DNA of 64,000 nt, taken from assembly GCF_010993735.1 (NCBI RefSeq), contig NZ_WQNI01000008.1:124001-188000 (forward strand). Direction: 5' to 3'. Within the stretch, counting starts at the first letter, position 1; every line of letters begins with the position of its first letter. Origin of the DNA: Chelativorans alearensis (GTDB lineage Bacteria > Pseudomonadota > Alphaproteobacteria > Rhizobiales > Rhizobiaceae). Below the pieces are notes generated by a model. It searched no databases. It was not told where the DNA came from and worked only from the letters and a program-made list of their open reading frames with translations. Below are positions 29,292-38,087 of this stretch, in pieces. The translations under genes were made by a program, and so were the position numbers.

Positions 29292-30947
29292 ATGCTGAAA
29301 CAGACCGACGCCCGCGGCGGCCTGCGTCACGGCGGCAAAATTCTTATCGATCAGCTGAAGATACAGGGCGTGGAGCGCGTCTACTCCGTTCCTGGCGAGA
29401 GTTTCCTAGCCGCGCTCGATGGCCTCTACGAGAGTGGCATCGACACCATTGTCTGCCGGCAGGAAGGCGGCGCCGCGATGATGGCCGAAGCCCATGGCAA
29501 ACTGACCGGACAGCCGGGCATCGCCTTCGTGACGCGTGGCCCCGGCGCCACCAACGCATCGGCCGGCGTCCATGTCGCCTACCAGGATTCGACGCCGATG
29601 ATCCTCTTCGTCGGTCAGGTGGCACGCCACCAGCGTGACCGCGAGGCCTTTCAGGAACTGGACTACCGGCAGATGTTCGGGCCGCTCGCCAAATGGGTGG
29701 CGGAGATAGAGCTCACAGAGCGCATCCCGGAATATGTCAGCCACGCCTTTCATGTGGCGATGTCCGGTCGACCAGGACCGGTGGTGCTTGCCCTGCCGGA
29801 GGACATGCTGTCGGCGCATGCCGAGGTCGCCGATGCACCGAGGGCCGCAGTGCCCCGCATGGAGGTCTCGCCGGAGGCGGTCGACGAGATTCTCGCCGCC
29901 TTGAAAAAAGCATCGCGCCCGCTTGCAATTGTCGGTGGCGGCGGCTGGTCGGCGGAAGCCGCTCGCGACATGGCTCGCTTCGCCGAAGCCCATGACCTGC
30001 CGGTCGGCGCCTCCTTCCGCTGCCAGGATTATCTGGACAACCGGCATCCCTGCTATGTCGGCGACATCGGCATCGGCGTCAATCCGAAGCTGGCCAAAAG
30101 GGTGCGCGAGGCGGACCTCCTGCTGGTGCTGGGCGCGCGGCTCGGTGAGATGACGACGAGCGGCTATACGCTGGTGGACATCCCGCAGCCCGCGCAGGAC
30201 CTTATCCACGTCTATCCCGATCCCGACGAACTCGGCCGCGTCTACCGCCCGAGCCTTGGCATCGCGGCCCGACCCGCAGCACTTTTGAGGAAGCTCGCCG
30301 CCGCAACCCCCTTCGCTCCTTCTGCCTGGGGCAGTTGGCGCCACGAGGCCCGCGCCGACTACGAAGCATGGCACAAGCCTGCCGAAACACCCGGCGCTTT
30401 GAAGATGGAAAACGTGATCCGGCACCTTTCCGAGATCTTGCCTGACGACGCCATCCTCACCAACGGCGCCGGCAATTATTCGGCCTGGCTGCACCGCTAT
30501 TTTTCCTACAAGAGCTGGCGGACACAGCTTGCCCCGACCTCGGGCTCGATGGGCTACGGTCTGCCTGCCGCCGTCGCCGCCAAGCTCACCCATCCCGAGC
30601 GGGACATCGTCTGCCTTGCCGGTGACGGCTGCTTCCAGATGTCGATGCAGGAGTTCGGCACCGCCTGCCAGTACGGCGCCAATATCATCGTCCTGGTCTC
30701 CAACAACGGCATGTATGGTACGATCAGGATGCATCAGGAACGGCACTACCCTGGGCGCGTTTCGGGAACGACCATCGTCAACCCGGACTTTGCGGCACTC
30801 GCACAATCCTATGGCGCCTATGGCGAGACAGTATCGCGCGACGATGATTTTCCCGCCGCCTTTTCCCGCGCCAAGGCATCCGGACAACCGGCCATCCTGG
30901 AACTCCAAATCGACCCAAAAGCGCTGTCGCCAAGGCTGGTTCTGTAG
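29292..30947 (+). CDS. Thiamine diphosphate-dependent enzyme, acetolactate synthase/decarboxylase-like
   Basis: The 551-residue enzyme has the ThDP three-domain layout: the PYR domain with catalytic Glu in RQEGGAAMMAEA, the central domain around residues 190-330, and the PP domain with the ThDP/Mg motif GDGCFQMSMQEFG...SNN (about residues 442-471). It belongs to the ALS/oxalyl-CoA decarboxylase/benzoylformate decarboxylase superfamily; the real reaction is unknown. The start is ATG 29292, 4 bases after the gntR stop; an ATG 12 bases upstream overlaps gntR. It is probably a decarboxylase or carboligase acting on a 2-keto acid from the linked dehydrogenase pathway. Confidence 0.85.
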   Translation: MLKQTDARGGLRHGGKILIDQLKIQGVERVYSVPGESFLAALDGLYESGIDTIVCRQEGGAAMMAEAHGKLTGQPGIAFVTRGPGATNASAGVHVAYQDSTPMILFVGQVARHQRDREAFQELDYRQMFGPLAKWVAEIELTERIPEYVSHAFHVAMSGRPGPVVLALPEDMLSAHAEVADAPRAAVPRMEVSPEAVDEILAALKKASRPLAIVGGGGWSAEAARDMARFAEAHDLPVGASFRCQDYLDNRHPCYVGDIGIGVNPKLAKRVREADLLLVLGARLGEMTTSGYTLVDIPQPAQDLIHVYPDPDELGRVYRPSLGIAARPAALLRKLAAATPFAPSAWGSWRHEARADYEAWHKPAETPGALKMENVIRHLSEILPDDAILTNGAGNYSAWLHRYFSYKSWRTQLAPTSGSMGYGLPAAVAAKLTHPERDIVCLAGDGCFQMSMQEFGTACQYGANIIVLVSNNGMYGTIRMHQERHYPGRVSGTTIVNPDFAALAQSYGAYGETVSRDDDFPAAFSRAKASGQPAILELQIDPKALSPRLVL

Positions 30948-30948
30948 G

Positions 30949-31820
30949 GAAGGTGCATCGGCCCTGCCGGCCGGCGCGAGTGAGCAGCGCGGTCCGCGCG
31001 TGGTCGTAGCCGCCATGGCGGGCGCCATGCTCGCCGCCGGCGTGATCCTTCAAAGGCTGACGGGAAATCCCCTAGCGAGTCCTGAGGTGCTTGGCGTCGG
31101 AGCGGGGGCCGGCGTGGGGCTCACGGCAGCCCTCTTTCTCTTCGCCGCGCCGGGGCTTCAGCTCCGCTTCGGCTTCTCGCTTCTCGGCGCGATGATCGCG
31201 CTCGCCCTCATGTTGGCGTTCGCCGCGAAGGCCCGGTTCGGGCGCGGCCATTTCCTTCTGGCAGGTGTCGCCATGGGGGCGCTGTGCAGCGCTGTGCTCA
31301 CCTCGGTCATCGCCATGGGAAACATGCAGTCCTTCGCACTTCTGGGCTGGCTCAGCGGCTCGACCAACGGTGCGGCCTGGACGGACGCCGCCTTCGCGGC
31401 CGGTGCTACAGCACTGCTCGTCCCGCCCCTGCCGCTCGCCCGCCGCTGGCTGGAAACCCTGCCGCTCGGCGACGGCACGGCATCCGCCCTAGGCCTGCCC
31501 GTGCGCCGCTGCCGCATCGTGCTGGTGACAGCGTCGGCCTTGCTCACGTCAGCAGCGTCCCTTCTGGTGGGCCGCTGAGCTTCGTCGGCCTCGTCGCACC
31601 GCATGTCGCCCGCCGGATCGGACTTCCCGTGGGGCTCGGGCACCTGGCAGGCGCGGTGCTGATCGGCAGCGGGCTGATGGTCGCGGCCGATTGGCTTGGC
31701 CGCATGGCCGCTTTCCCGTATCAGATGCCCGTCGGGCTTTTCGCCGCACTCCTTTCAGGGCCTTATCTCGTCTGGCTTCTCGGAAGGGGCGTATCTTCGG
31801 GGCCCGGCAACACCACGTAG
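30949..31820 (+). pseudogene. fhuB-like siderophore ABC permease remnant, 5' truncated and frameshifted
   Basis: The C-terminal half of a FecCD/FhuB-type permease is visible: QRLTGNPLASPEVLGVGAGA near 31051-31110, then membrane segments to ALLTSAASLLVGR. The frame stops at 31576-31578, and the family continues in another frame as PLSFVGLVAPHVARRIGLP through GPYLVWLLGRG, ending at 31820. Insertion of one base in the run at about 31569-31573 (GGGCCG instead of GGGCCCG) restores the frame. The N-terminal half and other Fhu genes are missing, and the remnant begins right after the ThDP enzyme stop. It once formed an iron-siderophore import channel. Confidence 0.85.
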
Positions 31821-31837
31821 CCACTCGCGTGAGGTCC

Positions 31838-33586
31838 ATGCTCCGACGTTTCTTTTCCTACTACGCACCGTATAAAAAGCTGTTCCTGCTGGATTTCTCC
31901 TGCGCCATCCTGGCCGGGCTCCTGGAGCTTGCCTTTCCGATGGCTGCCAAGCTCTTCATCGACAATTTCCTGCCAACCCACAGCTGGTCGCTCATCCTGT
32001 TAGCCGCGGCCGGGCTCCTTGCCATGTACATCGCCAACACGGCGCTGAACGCGGTGGTGGTCTACTGGGGCCACATGCTCGGCATCAACATCGAGACCGA
32101 TATGCGCCGCAAGGCGTTCGACCATCTGCAGAAGCTCTCCTTCCGCTTCTACGACAACAACAAGACCGGCCATCTCATCGCCCGCGTTACCAAGGACCTG
32201 GAGGAAATCGGCGAGATCGCCCATCACGGCCCCGAGGATCTCTTCATCGCCGTCATGACCTTTGCCGGCGCCTTTGTGCTCATGCTCACCGTCAATGTGG
32301 AACTGGCTCTGATAACGGCCGTCATCGTACCTCTTATCGCCTGGGTGACCACCACCTATGGCGGACGGATGACGCGTAACTGGCAGACCCTTTACAACAG
32401 GGTCGGCAACTTCAACGTCCGCATCGAAGAAAATGTCGGCGGCATGCGCGTCGTCCAGGCCTTTGCCAACGAAGACCACGAACGCGAGCTCTTCGCCCAA
32501 GACAACAGCCGCTATCGGGACACTAAGCTTGAGGCCTACAAGATCATGGCCGCATCGACCTCGCTCAGCTACATGGGCATGCGGATGGTCCAGATCGTGG
32601 TCATGCTCGCCGGCAGCTACTTTGTCCTGCAGGGTAGCCTGACCTATGGCGGCTTCGTCGGCTTCCTGCTTTTGGTGACGGTCTTCTTTCGGCCGATCGA
32701 GAAGATCAATGCCGTAATCGAGACCTATCCCAAGGGTATCGCGGGTTTCCGCCGCTATCTGCAGCTCCTCGAAACAGAGCCTGACATCGCCGACCGCCCG
32801 GGCGCACCGCCCGCCCCGGCGCTGCGGGGCGACATACGCTACTGCGATGTCACCTTCGCCTATGATGGAAAGCGCAAGGTGCTGGAAGGTGTCGACCTTG
32901 CGATTTCAGCCGGCGAGACCATCGCATTCGTCGGTCCGTCCGGCAGCGGCAAGACGACGTTGTGCGCGCTGCTGCCGCGCTTCTACGACGTTCGGGCGGG
33001 CGCCATCACCATCGACGGCATCGACATCCGCGACATGACGCTCGTCTCGCTGCGCAGGCAGATCGGCATCGTGCAGCAGGACGTGTTCCTGTTCGGAGGA
33101 ACCATTCGCGACAACATCGCCTATGGCCGGCTCGGCGCCGGCGAGGCGGAGATCCTGCACGCAGCGCACCGCGCGCGGCTCGAGGAAGCGCTGAGCGACC
33201 TGCCGGAGGGCTTGGACACCGTCATCGGCGAGCGCGGCGTGAAGCTGTCCGGCGGCCAGAAGCAACGCCTGGCGATCGCCCGCATCTTCCTCAAGAACCC
33301 ACCCATCCTCATCCTGGACGAAGCCACCTCGGCGCTCGACACGGAGACTGAGCGCGAGATCCAGAAATCTCTCGCCGAACTCTCGCAAGGGCGCACCACG
33401 CTCGTCATCGCCCATCGCCTTGCCACGGTCCGCAACGCGGACAGGATCGTCGTGATCGACAGGTCCGGCATCCGCGAACAGGGCACGCATGAAGAACTTC
33501 TAAGGCGTGGCGGCCTCTATCGGCGGCTGCATGGGGATGACCAGGGTGACCCTCGTACAACCCTCACCGAGCTACTTGCTGAGTAA
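31838..33586 (+). CDS. ABC exporter, fused membrane and ATPase domains (MsbA-like)
   Basis: From ATG 31838 (GAGG ribosome site) the 582-residue half-transporter has six transmembrane helices (about residues 15-300) and an ATPase domain with Walker A VGPSGSGKTTL, Q-loop, signature LSGGQKQRLAIARIFLKNP, Walker B ILILDEATSALD and H-loop IAHRLATVRNADRI. It would act as a homodimer exporting lipids, drugs or peptides. It lies 17 bases after the fhuB remnant, which now supplies its upstream region, and before a small secreted protein. Confidence 0.9.
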   Translation: MLRRFFSYYAPYKKLFLLDFSCAILAGLLELAFPMAAKLFIDNFLPTHSWSLILLAAAGLLAMYIANTALNAVVVYWGHMLGINIETDMRRKAFDHLQKLSFRFYDNNKTGHLIARVTKDLEEIGEIAHHGPEDLFIAVMTFAGAFVLMLTVNVELALITAVIVPLIAWVTTTYGGRMTRNWQTLYNRVGNFNVRIEENVGGMRVVQAFANEDHERELFAQDNSRYRDTKLEAYKIMAASTSLSYMGMRMVQIVVMLAGSYFVLQGSLTYGGFVGFLLLVTVFFRPIEKINAVIETYPKGIAGFRRYLQLLETEPDIADRPGAPPAPALRGDIRYCDVTFAYDGKRKVLEGVDLAISAGETIAFVGPSGSGKTTLCALLPRFYDVRAGAITIDGIDIRDMTLVSLRRQIGIVQQDVFLFGGTIRDNIAYGRLGAGEAEILHAAHRARLEEALSDLPEGLDTVIGERGVKLSGGQKQRLAIARIFLKNPPILILDEATSALDTETEREIQKSLAELSQGRTTLVIAHRLATVRNADRIVVIDRSGIREQGTHEELLRRGGLYRRLHGDDQGDPRTTLTELLAE

Positions 33587-33699
33587 TCACGTTTCCTCCA
33601 AGCAGATTCAACGCCCGTTACCACGTTCCCATCCACGTGGGCTTCTATGCATATGCCTTATCTCTGAAGACCTCGCAGAACCAAACAGTGGAGGTTAAT

Positions 33700-33996
33700 A
33701 TGCATAAGATTGTCATTCTCACCCCCGTTCTCACCATGCTTAGCGTCGGCAACGCCGCAGCCTTCGACGCCGCGTGGGGCTTCTGGCCCAGCGATGCAAA
33801 CAGTCAACCTATCCCCCGCTTGCAGACCACGCCTGCGCTTGATCGGACGGGTGTGACCTCGAGCGTCGGGAGCGCCAGCACATCGCTCAGTTTCCCCGTC
33901 GGCGCCGGCGGACCCGTCGGCTTCTCGGCCGCGCAAGGGTTCGGTCCAAGCGACGAGAATAACGAACCCACCCCCCGCTTTCAGATTGCACGCTGA
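33700..33996 (+). CDS. Small secreted protein with internal duplication
   Basis: The 98-residue protein starts at ATG 33700, with GTGGAGG upstream and a Sec signal peptide (MHKIVILTPVLTMLSVGNAAA). The mature part contains two similar ~21-residue units: FDAAWGFWPSDANSQPIPRL (about 22-41) and FSAAQGFGPSDENNEPTPRF (about 75-94), joined by a Ser/Gly-rich spacer. I do not recognise a family. It follows the ABC exporter by 113 bases and is followed by a strong terminator hairpin. Export through Sec rather than the ABC exporter is suggested by the signal peptide. Confidence 0.65.
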   Translation: MHKIVILTPVLTMLSVGNAAAFDAAWGFWPSDANSQPIPRLQTTPALDRTGVTSSVGSASTSLSFPVGAGGPVGFSAAQGFGPSDENNEPTPRFQIAR

Positions 33997-34023
33997 CGGG
34001 TAGCGGTCGTCCAACGAACAGAG

Positions 34024-34047
34024 GCAGCCCCGGGATGCCGGGGCTGC
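34024..34047. terminator. Hairpin terminator after the secreted protein
   Basis: GCAGCCCCGG (34024-34033) pairs perfectly with CCGGGGCTGC (34038-34047) around the tetraloop GATG. It lies 28 bases past the stop at 33996 and before the convergent DUF1353 gene. The T-run is absent, but stem strength supports a terminator. Confidence 0.7.
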
Positions 34048-34091
34048 AACTATCTAGTGCCGGCTCATCCCGCTAGATCGGTCCCGTTGGC

Positions 34092-34439
34092 CTACCGGTA
34101 CTTCCAGAGCGCGACGGACAGAAACATCACCAGACGGCGCAACGCCGGCACATCGTCGGCCATCAGGGCGTTGTGGAACTCGGCGGCTGCGGTGATCCGT
34201 GACCAGTCAGCTTCCAGCATGTGATCGTGCAAGGCGGACGCCTTGAAATATCGCTTGTCGTGCGGGTCGGTAAGCCAGCGGAGAAATGCCGGCACCGACA
34301 CGTCGAAGATATAGCCCGCCGGCACAGTATAAGCCGGCCCATCCTCTACGCCGATATGCCAGATAAGCGGCTCGGTGAGCGTGTAGCGGATACCGCCCAC
34401 GTGGCGGACAGTGCCGGTGAATTCCGTATAAGCGCTCAC
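34092..34439 (-). CDS. DUF1353 domain protein
   Basis: The protein matches DUF1353, a family also common in phages, with YTLTEPLIWHIG, YTVPAGYIFDVSVPAFLRWLTDP and ALHDHMLEADWSR (conserved Asp and His). I chose GTG 34439 because GAGGGG lies 9 bases upstream, giving 115 residues; the frame is open to 34529. Neighbours are not phage genes, so this is probably a resident copy or phage-derived stray. Function is unknown. Confidence 0.75.
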   Translation of the reverse strand: MSAYTEFTGTVRHVGGIRYTLTEPLIWHIGVEDGPAYTVPAGYIFDVSVPAFLRWLTDPHDKRYFKASALHDHMLEADWSRITAAAEFHNALMADDVPALRRLVMFLSVALWKYR

Positions 34440-34583
34440 GGCCAGTACCCCCTCGCCGGTATGGCTTGCCGTAGTGCAGAAGGTACACCGCTTGTCACGC
34501 GTTCGCCATGGGGCAGACGGCGGCAGCACGATCAGGAGGGATCAGGGGTGAGCCGGCGTCCAAATAGACGCAGGCGCTCTAGA

Positions 34584-35012
34584 TCAGGCGATTTCGGTGG
34601 TGTCGATGACCTCGAAATCATGGGTGATCGTCGCCGTCTTTGCGAGCATCGCCGACGCCGAGCAGTATTTTTCGACCGATAGCCCAATGGCGCGTTCAAC
34701 CTTGTTTGTCGCCAGGCTACGACCCTTGACTATGAAATGCATATGAATGCGGGTGAACACCTTCGGGTCTTGTTCCGCACGCTCAGCATCCATCTCGACG
34801 ACACAGTCCTCGACCGCCTCGCGGCCCCGTTCAAGGATGTGCACGACATCGAAGGCCGAACAGCCCCCGGTCCCGATCAGTACCATCTCCATGGGGCTCG
34901 GCCCCGGAGTTCGCCCCTCCGGCCCAAAAGCCGTCCCAAGCACGATTTTGTGCCCGCTTCCCGACTCGCCGATGAAGGTCCGGTCCTCGACCCATTTGAT
35001 GCGTGCTTTCAT
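34584..35012 (-). CDS. OsmC family protein
   Basis: The 142-residue protein has the OsmC/Ohr fold signature with the conserved cysteine in LIGTGGCSAFDVVHIL and the second cysteine in EKYCSASAMLAKTATIT. The arrangement matches the YhfA branch of OsmC proteins rather than Ohr. Members reduce organic hydroperoxides or have thiol-related roles. The start ATG 35012 follows AGGGG; an upstream ATG at 35033 is less likely. It is monocistronic here. Confidence 0.88.
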   Translation of the reverse strand: MKARIKWVEDRTFIGESGSGHKIVLGTAFGPEGRTPGPSPMEMVLIGTGGCSAFDVVHILERGREAVEDCVVEMDAERAEQDPKVFTRIHMHFIVKGRSLATNKVERAIGLSVEKYCSASAMLAKTATITHDFEVIDTTEIA

Positions 35013-35142
35013 GAGATTCACCCCTGTCGTCACAACGCATCCATCATAGTCCGGTGGACCTGGTCAACTGCAAACACCGACCGATGCGCCTATGCAAGCG
35101 CTTGCACATAGCCACGGCATCGGCAGGGGTTTGCAGGCTGCT

Positions 35143-36657
35143 TCAGCCGCCAGAGTAGAGCGACTTGTAGCTGTCGCGCAGGATGTTCTTTTGCACCTTA
35201 CCCATGGTGTTGCGCGGTAGATCTTCGATGAAGATCACGCGCTTGGGCTGCTTGTAGCGCGCGAGCCGCTCCTTGAGACCCTCAAGCACTGTGTCTTCGT
35301 CGATCTCAGCATCCGGCTTGCGCACGACGATTGCCGTGACGCCCTCGCCGAAATCCGGATGCGGCACACCGATGACCGCACTTTCGATGACGCCGGGAAG
35401 CTGGTCGATCTCCGCTTCGACCTCCTTGGGGTAAATGTTGTATCCACCGGAAATCACGAGATCCTTGCCACGCCCGACAATATGCACATAACCCTTCGCA
35501 TCGATCTTCCCGAGGTCCCCTGTGATAAAAAAACCGCCCGGGCGAAATTCGGCTTCCGTCTTTTCCGGCATCCGCCAATAGCCCTTGAAGACATTGGGGC
35601 CTTTCACTTCGATCATGCCCGTCTCATCGGTACCGAGCGGCCTGCCCGCTTCGGGATCCGTGATGCGCAATGAAACGCCAGGCAGGGGAAAGCCAACGGT
35701 GCCGGCGATACGCTCGCCGTCATAGGGATTGGACGTGTTCATGTTGGTTTCGGTCATGCCGTAGCGCTCCAGGATCGCGTGGCCGGTAATCTCGCGAAAG
35801 CGCGTATGCGTCTCCGCAAGGAGCGGCGCCGAACCGGAAACGAACAGGCGCATGCCAGCAGCCACCTCTCGGTTGAGGCCCTCGTGCTGCACGAGCCGCA
35901 CATAGAAGGTCGGCACTCCCATCAGCGCGGTCGCCTTCGGCATCAGCCGCAACACCTCGTCGGCATCGAATTTCGGCAGGAAATACATTGATGCGCCAGA
36001 CAGAAGGATCACGTTGGAAGCGACGAACAGTCCATGTGTGTGGAAGATCGGCAAGGCATGGATCAGCCGGTCGGCGGTGGTGAAGCGCCAATATTCGCGC
36101 AACGTCAGTGCATTGGACAAGAGATTGTCATGCGTGAGCATCGCCCCTTTCGACCGGCCGGTGGTGCCGGAGGTGTAGAGAATGGCGGCCAGATCGTCCG
36201 GCCCGCGCGCTGCATTCTTGAAATCAGGCTCCATCTCCTGCGCGAGATGCAGCAAGGTGCCGCCGCCCTTGCCGTCAAGGGTTTCGACGCGTGCCCCATG
36301 TTTCGCCGCAACGACGCGAACGCCGTCGGCCGCATCGGGCGTCGACACCACCAGCCGCGGCTCCGCGTCACCGATGAAATAATCAAGTTCGGCGATCGTG
36401 TAGGCGGTGTTGAGCGGCAGATAGACAGCACCCGCGCGCAGACAGGCGAGATAGAGCATCAAGGCCTCGGGGCTCTTTTCCACCTGAACGGCGACACGGT
36501 CACCCGGCTGCACTGACAGCTTTTCCAGCGTGGCTGCGAGCCGACCGGAAGTTGTGAGCATGTCATCATATGTCCACACCCGTCCATCGAGCGTCTCGAT
36601 GAAGGTGGCGCCCGGCCTTGCGGCATCACGGACGGCGTCGAACATATGGTTGCTCAT
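35143..36657 (-). CDS. matB: Malonyl-CoA synthetase
   Basis: The 504-residue acyl-adenylate-forming enzyme has the AMP-binding P-loop ILYTSGTTGRSKGAMLTHDN, the YGMTETNMNTSNPYDGERIAG core that is typical of MatB, the hinge GDLGKIDAKGYVHIVGRGKD and the C-terminal catalytic lysine in PRNTMGKVQKN. It converts malonate, ATP and CoA to malonyl-CoA. Its start overlaps the matA stop (ATGA), the last junction of the operon matP-Q-M-A-B. Assignment over generic acyl-CoA synthetase rests on the adjacent malonyl-CoA decarboxylase. Confidence 0.94.
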   Translation of the reverse strand: MSNHMFDAVRDAARPGATFIETLDGRVWTYDDMLTTSGRLAATLEKLSVQPGDRVAVQVEKSPEALMLYLACLRAGAVYLPLNTAYTIAELDYFIGDAEPRLVVSTPDAADGVRVVAAKHGARVETLDGKGGGTLLHLAQEMEPDFKNAARGPDDLAAILYTSGTTGRSKGAMLTHDNLLSNALTLREYWRFTTADRLIHALPIFHTHGLFVASNVILLSGASMYFLPKFDADEVLRLMPKATALMGVPTFYVRLVQHEGLNREVAAGMRLFVSGSAPLLAETHTRFREITGHAILERYGMTETNMNTSNPYDGERIAGTVGFPLPGVSLRITDPEAGRPLGTDETGMIEVKGPNVFKGYWRMPEKTEAEFRPGGFFITGDLGKIDAKGYVHIVGRGKDLVISGGYNIYPKEVEAEIDQLPGVIESAVIGVPHPDFGEGVTAIVVRKPDAEIDEDTVLEGLKERLARYKQPKRVIFIEDLPRNTMGKVQKNILRDSYKSLYSGG

Positions 36658-38087
36658 TGAGAAAACTCCTTGCTGCTTTTTGTTCTTATACGTTCGCCTG
36701 CCGGGCCCTCACCTGCTGGCGTGCCGGACATCGGGCTTCGTGCGGTGCGGCCTGCCGGCGCCAGCCGGCGGATCGGCTGCGCGGCGACCACCTCGCCACG
36801 TGCGGCGAAAGCCTCGTGGTTGGCCTCGATGTCCTCAAGCTTGTAAAGATAGTTGACCATCAGACCATGCGCCTGACGCATGGCCCGCGGCGAGCGGTCG
36901 GCGAGAAAATTGATCCTCTCAAGCCGCGCGCCGTTGCCAAGATGAAAACGGGCAACAGGATCGACGACCTTGCCCTTCGCCGTGCGCGCCCGCAGGAAAT
37001 AGCGGGCGGCAAGCGCCGTCATGACCGGCTTCAGATGCGCGGCAACGTCCTGCTTGCCCGCCCATTCGGGATCATCCAGCGCCTCCAGCCGCTCGCGTTC
37101 CTCGGCACCCAGCACTTCGGAGGCTTCCGCCCGGCGCTCACGCGACAGCCAGTCGGCAAAGCCTGGAACCGGTGAAAGAGTGACGAAGACGGTAAGCTTA
37201 GGCAACTCGCGGCGCAAATCCTCGACCACCTGCTTGATCAGGAAGTTGCCGAACGAGACCCCGCGCAGCCCCGCCTGACAGTTGGAAATGGAATAAAAGA
37301 CGGCTATCGTCGCCTCTTGAGCCGGCAGCGGCGCCCGGTCCTCCCGCAGGACGTCGGCGATGTTCGTCGGGATCTCCTTCATCAGCGCGACTTCGACGAA
37401 GATCAGCGGTTCATCGACAAGCTGCGGATGAAAGAAGGCAAAGCAGCGCCGATCCTCCGGCTTGAGCCGCCGCCGCAATTCGTCCCAGCCGTCAATGTGA
37501 TGCACCGCCTCGTAGCGGATTACCTTTTCGAGGATATCCGCCGGCGTTGACCAGCTTATCGGCAACAACATCAGGAAGCCGCGATTGAACCAGGATGTGA
37601 AAAGATGCGCGAAATCGGCGTCGACGGCCGCAAGCTCCGGCTCCTCGGCCTTGAGGCTCAAAAGCGTCTCACGCATGCGTACGAGGATGGAAATGCCCTT
37701 CGGCGCCAGATTGAGACGGCGGATCAGTTCCTGGCGGCGCGGCTCAGCCGCCGTATGCAGCTCAAGCAGCGCCCTCGGTGTCCGTTCGGCGCGATAAGCG
37801 TCGATGGCGCGTTCCAGCCGCTCCGCATCCGGCCCGAAGCGCAGAAGCAGCATCATCATGAAATCGCGCCGCTGTGCCTGGTCGAAATGTTCCCAGCGAT
37901 CCAGAATATCCTTTGCGAGCGCCATGCCGGACGCCTCACCCCGGCTCGAAAGCAGCGTCTCGCAGGCCGCTTCCACGGCGCCCATGCCTATGCGTGCAGC
38001 GCCATCGCGCGGACTGAGGGACAGCACCCGGCGCCCGCGATCGGTGATGGCCTGGAGCATATCGCTGAAGAACGTCGCGCCGTTCAT
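36654..38087 (-). CDS. matA: Malonyl-CoA decarboxylase
   Basis: From ATG 38087 (ATGA overlap with the TRAP large permease) the protein is 477 residues, as expected for the MCD family. The N-terminal helical domain is followed by the GNAT-like catalytic domain containing FFHPQLVDEPLIFVEVAL, FYSISNCQAGLRGVSFGNFL (catalytic Ser region), TLSPVPGFADWL and FHLGNGARLERIN (catalytic His region). It decarboxylates malonyl-CoA to acetyl-CoA. With MatB it lets the cell use malonate as carbon source. The frame is open 36 codons further upstream, but those overlap dctM. Confidence 0.95.
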   Translation of the reverse strand: MNGATFFSDMLQAITDRGRRVLSLSPRDGAARIGMGAVEAACETLLSSRGEASGMALAKDILDRWEHFDQAQRRDFMMMLLLRFGPDAERLERAIDAYRAERTPRALLELHTAAEPRRQELIRRLNLAPKGISILVRMRETLLSLKAEEPELAAVDADFAHLFTSWFNRGFLMLLPISWSTPADILEKVIRYEAVHHIDGWDELRRRLKPEDRRCFAFFHPQLVDEPLIFVEVALMKEIPTNIADVLREDRAPLPAQEATIAVFYSISNCQAGLRGVSFGNFLIKQVVEDLRRELPKLTVFVTLSPVPGFADWLSRERRAEASEVLGAEERERLEALDDPEWAGKQDVAAHLKPVMTALAARYFLRARTAKGKVVDPVARFHLGNGARLERINFLADRSPRAMRQAHGLMVNYLYKLEDIEANHEAFAARGEVVAAQPIRRLAPAGRTARSPMSGTPAGEGPAGERIRTKSSKEFSQ

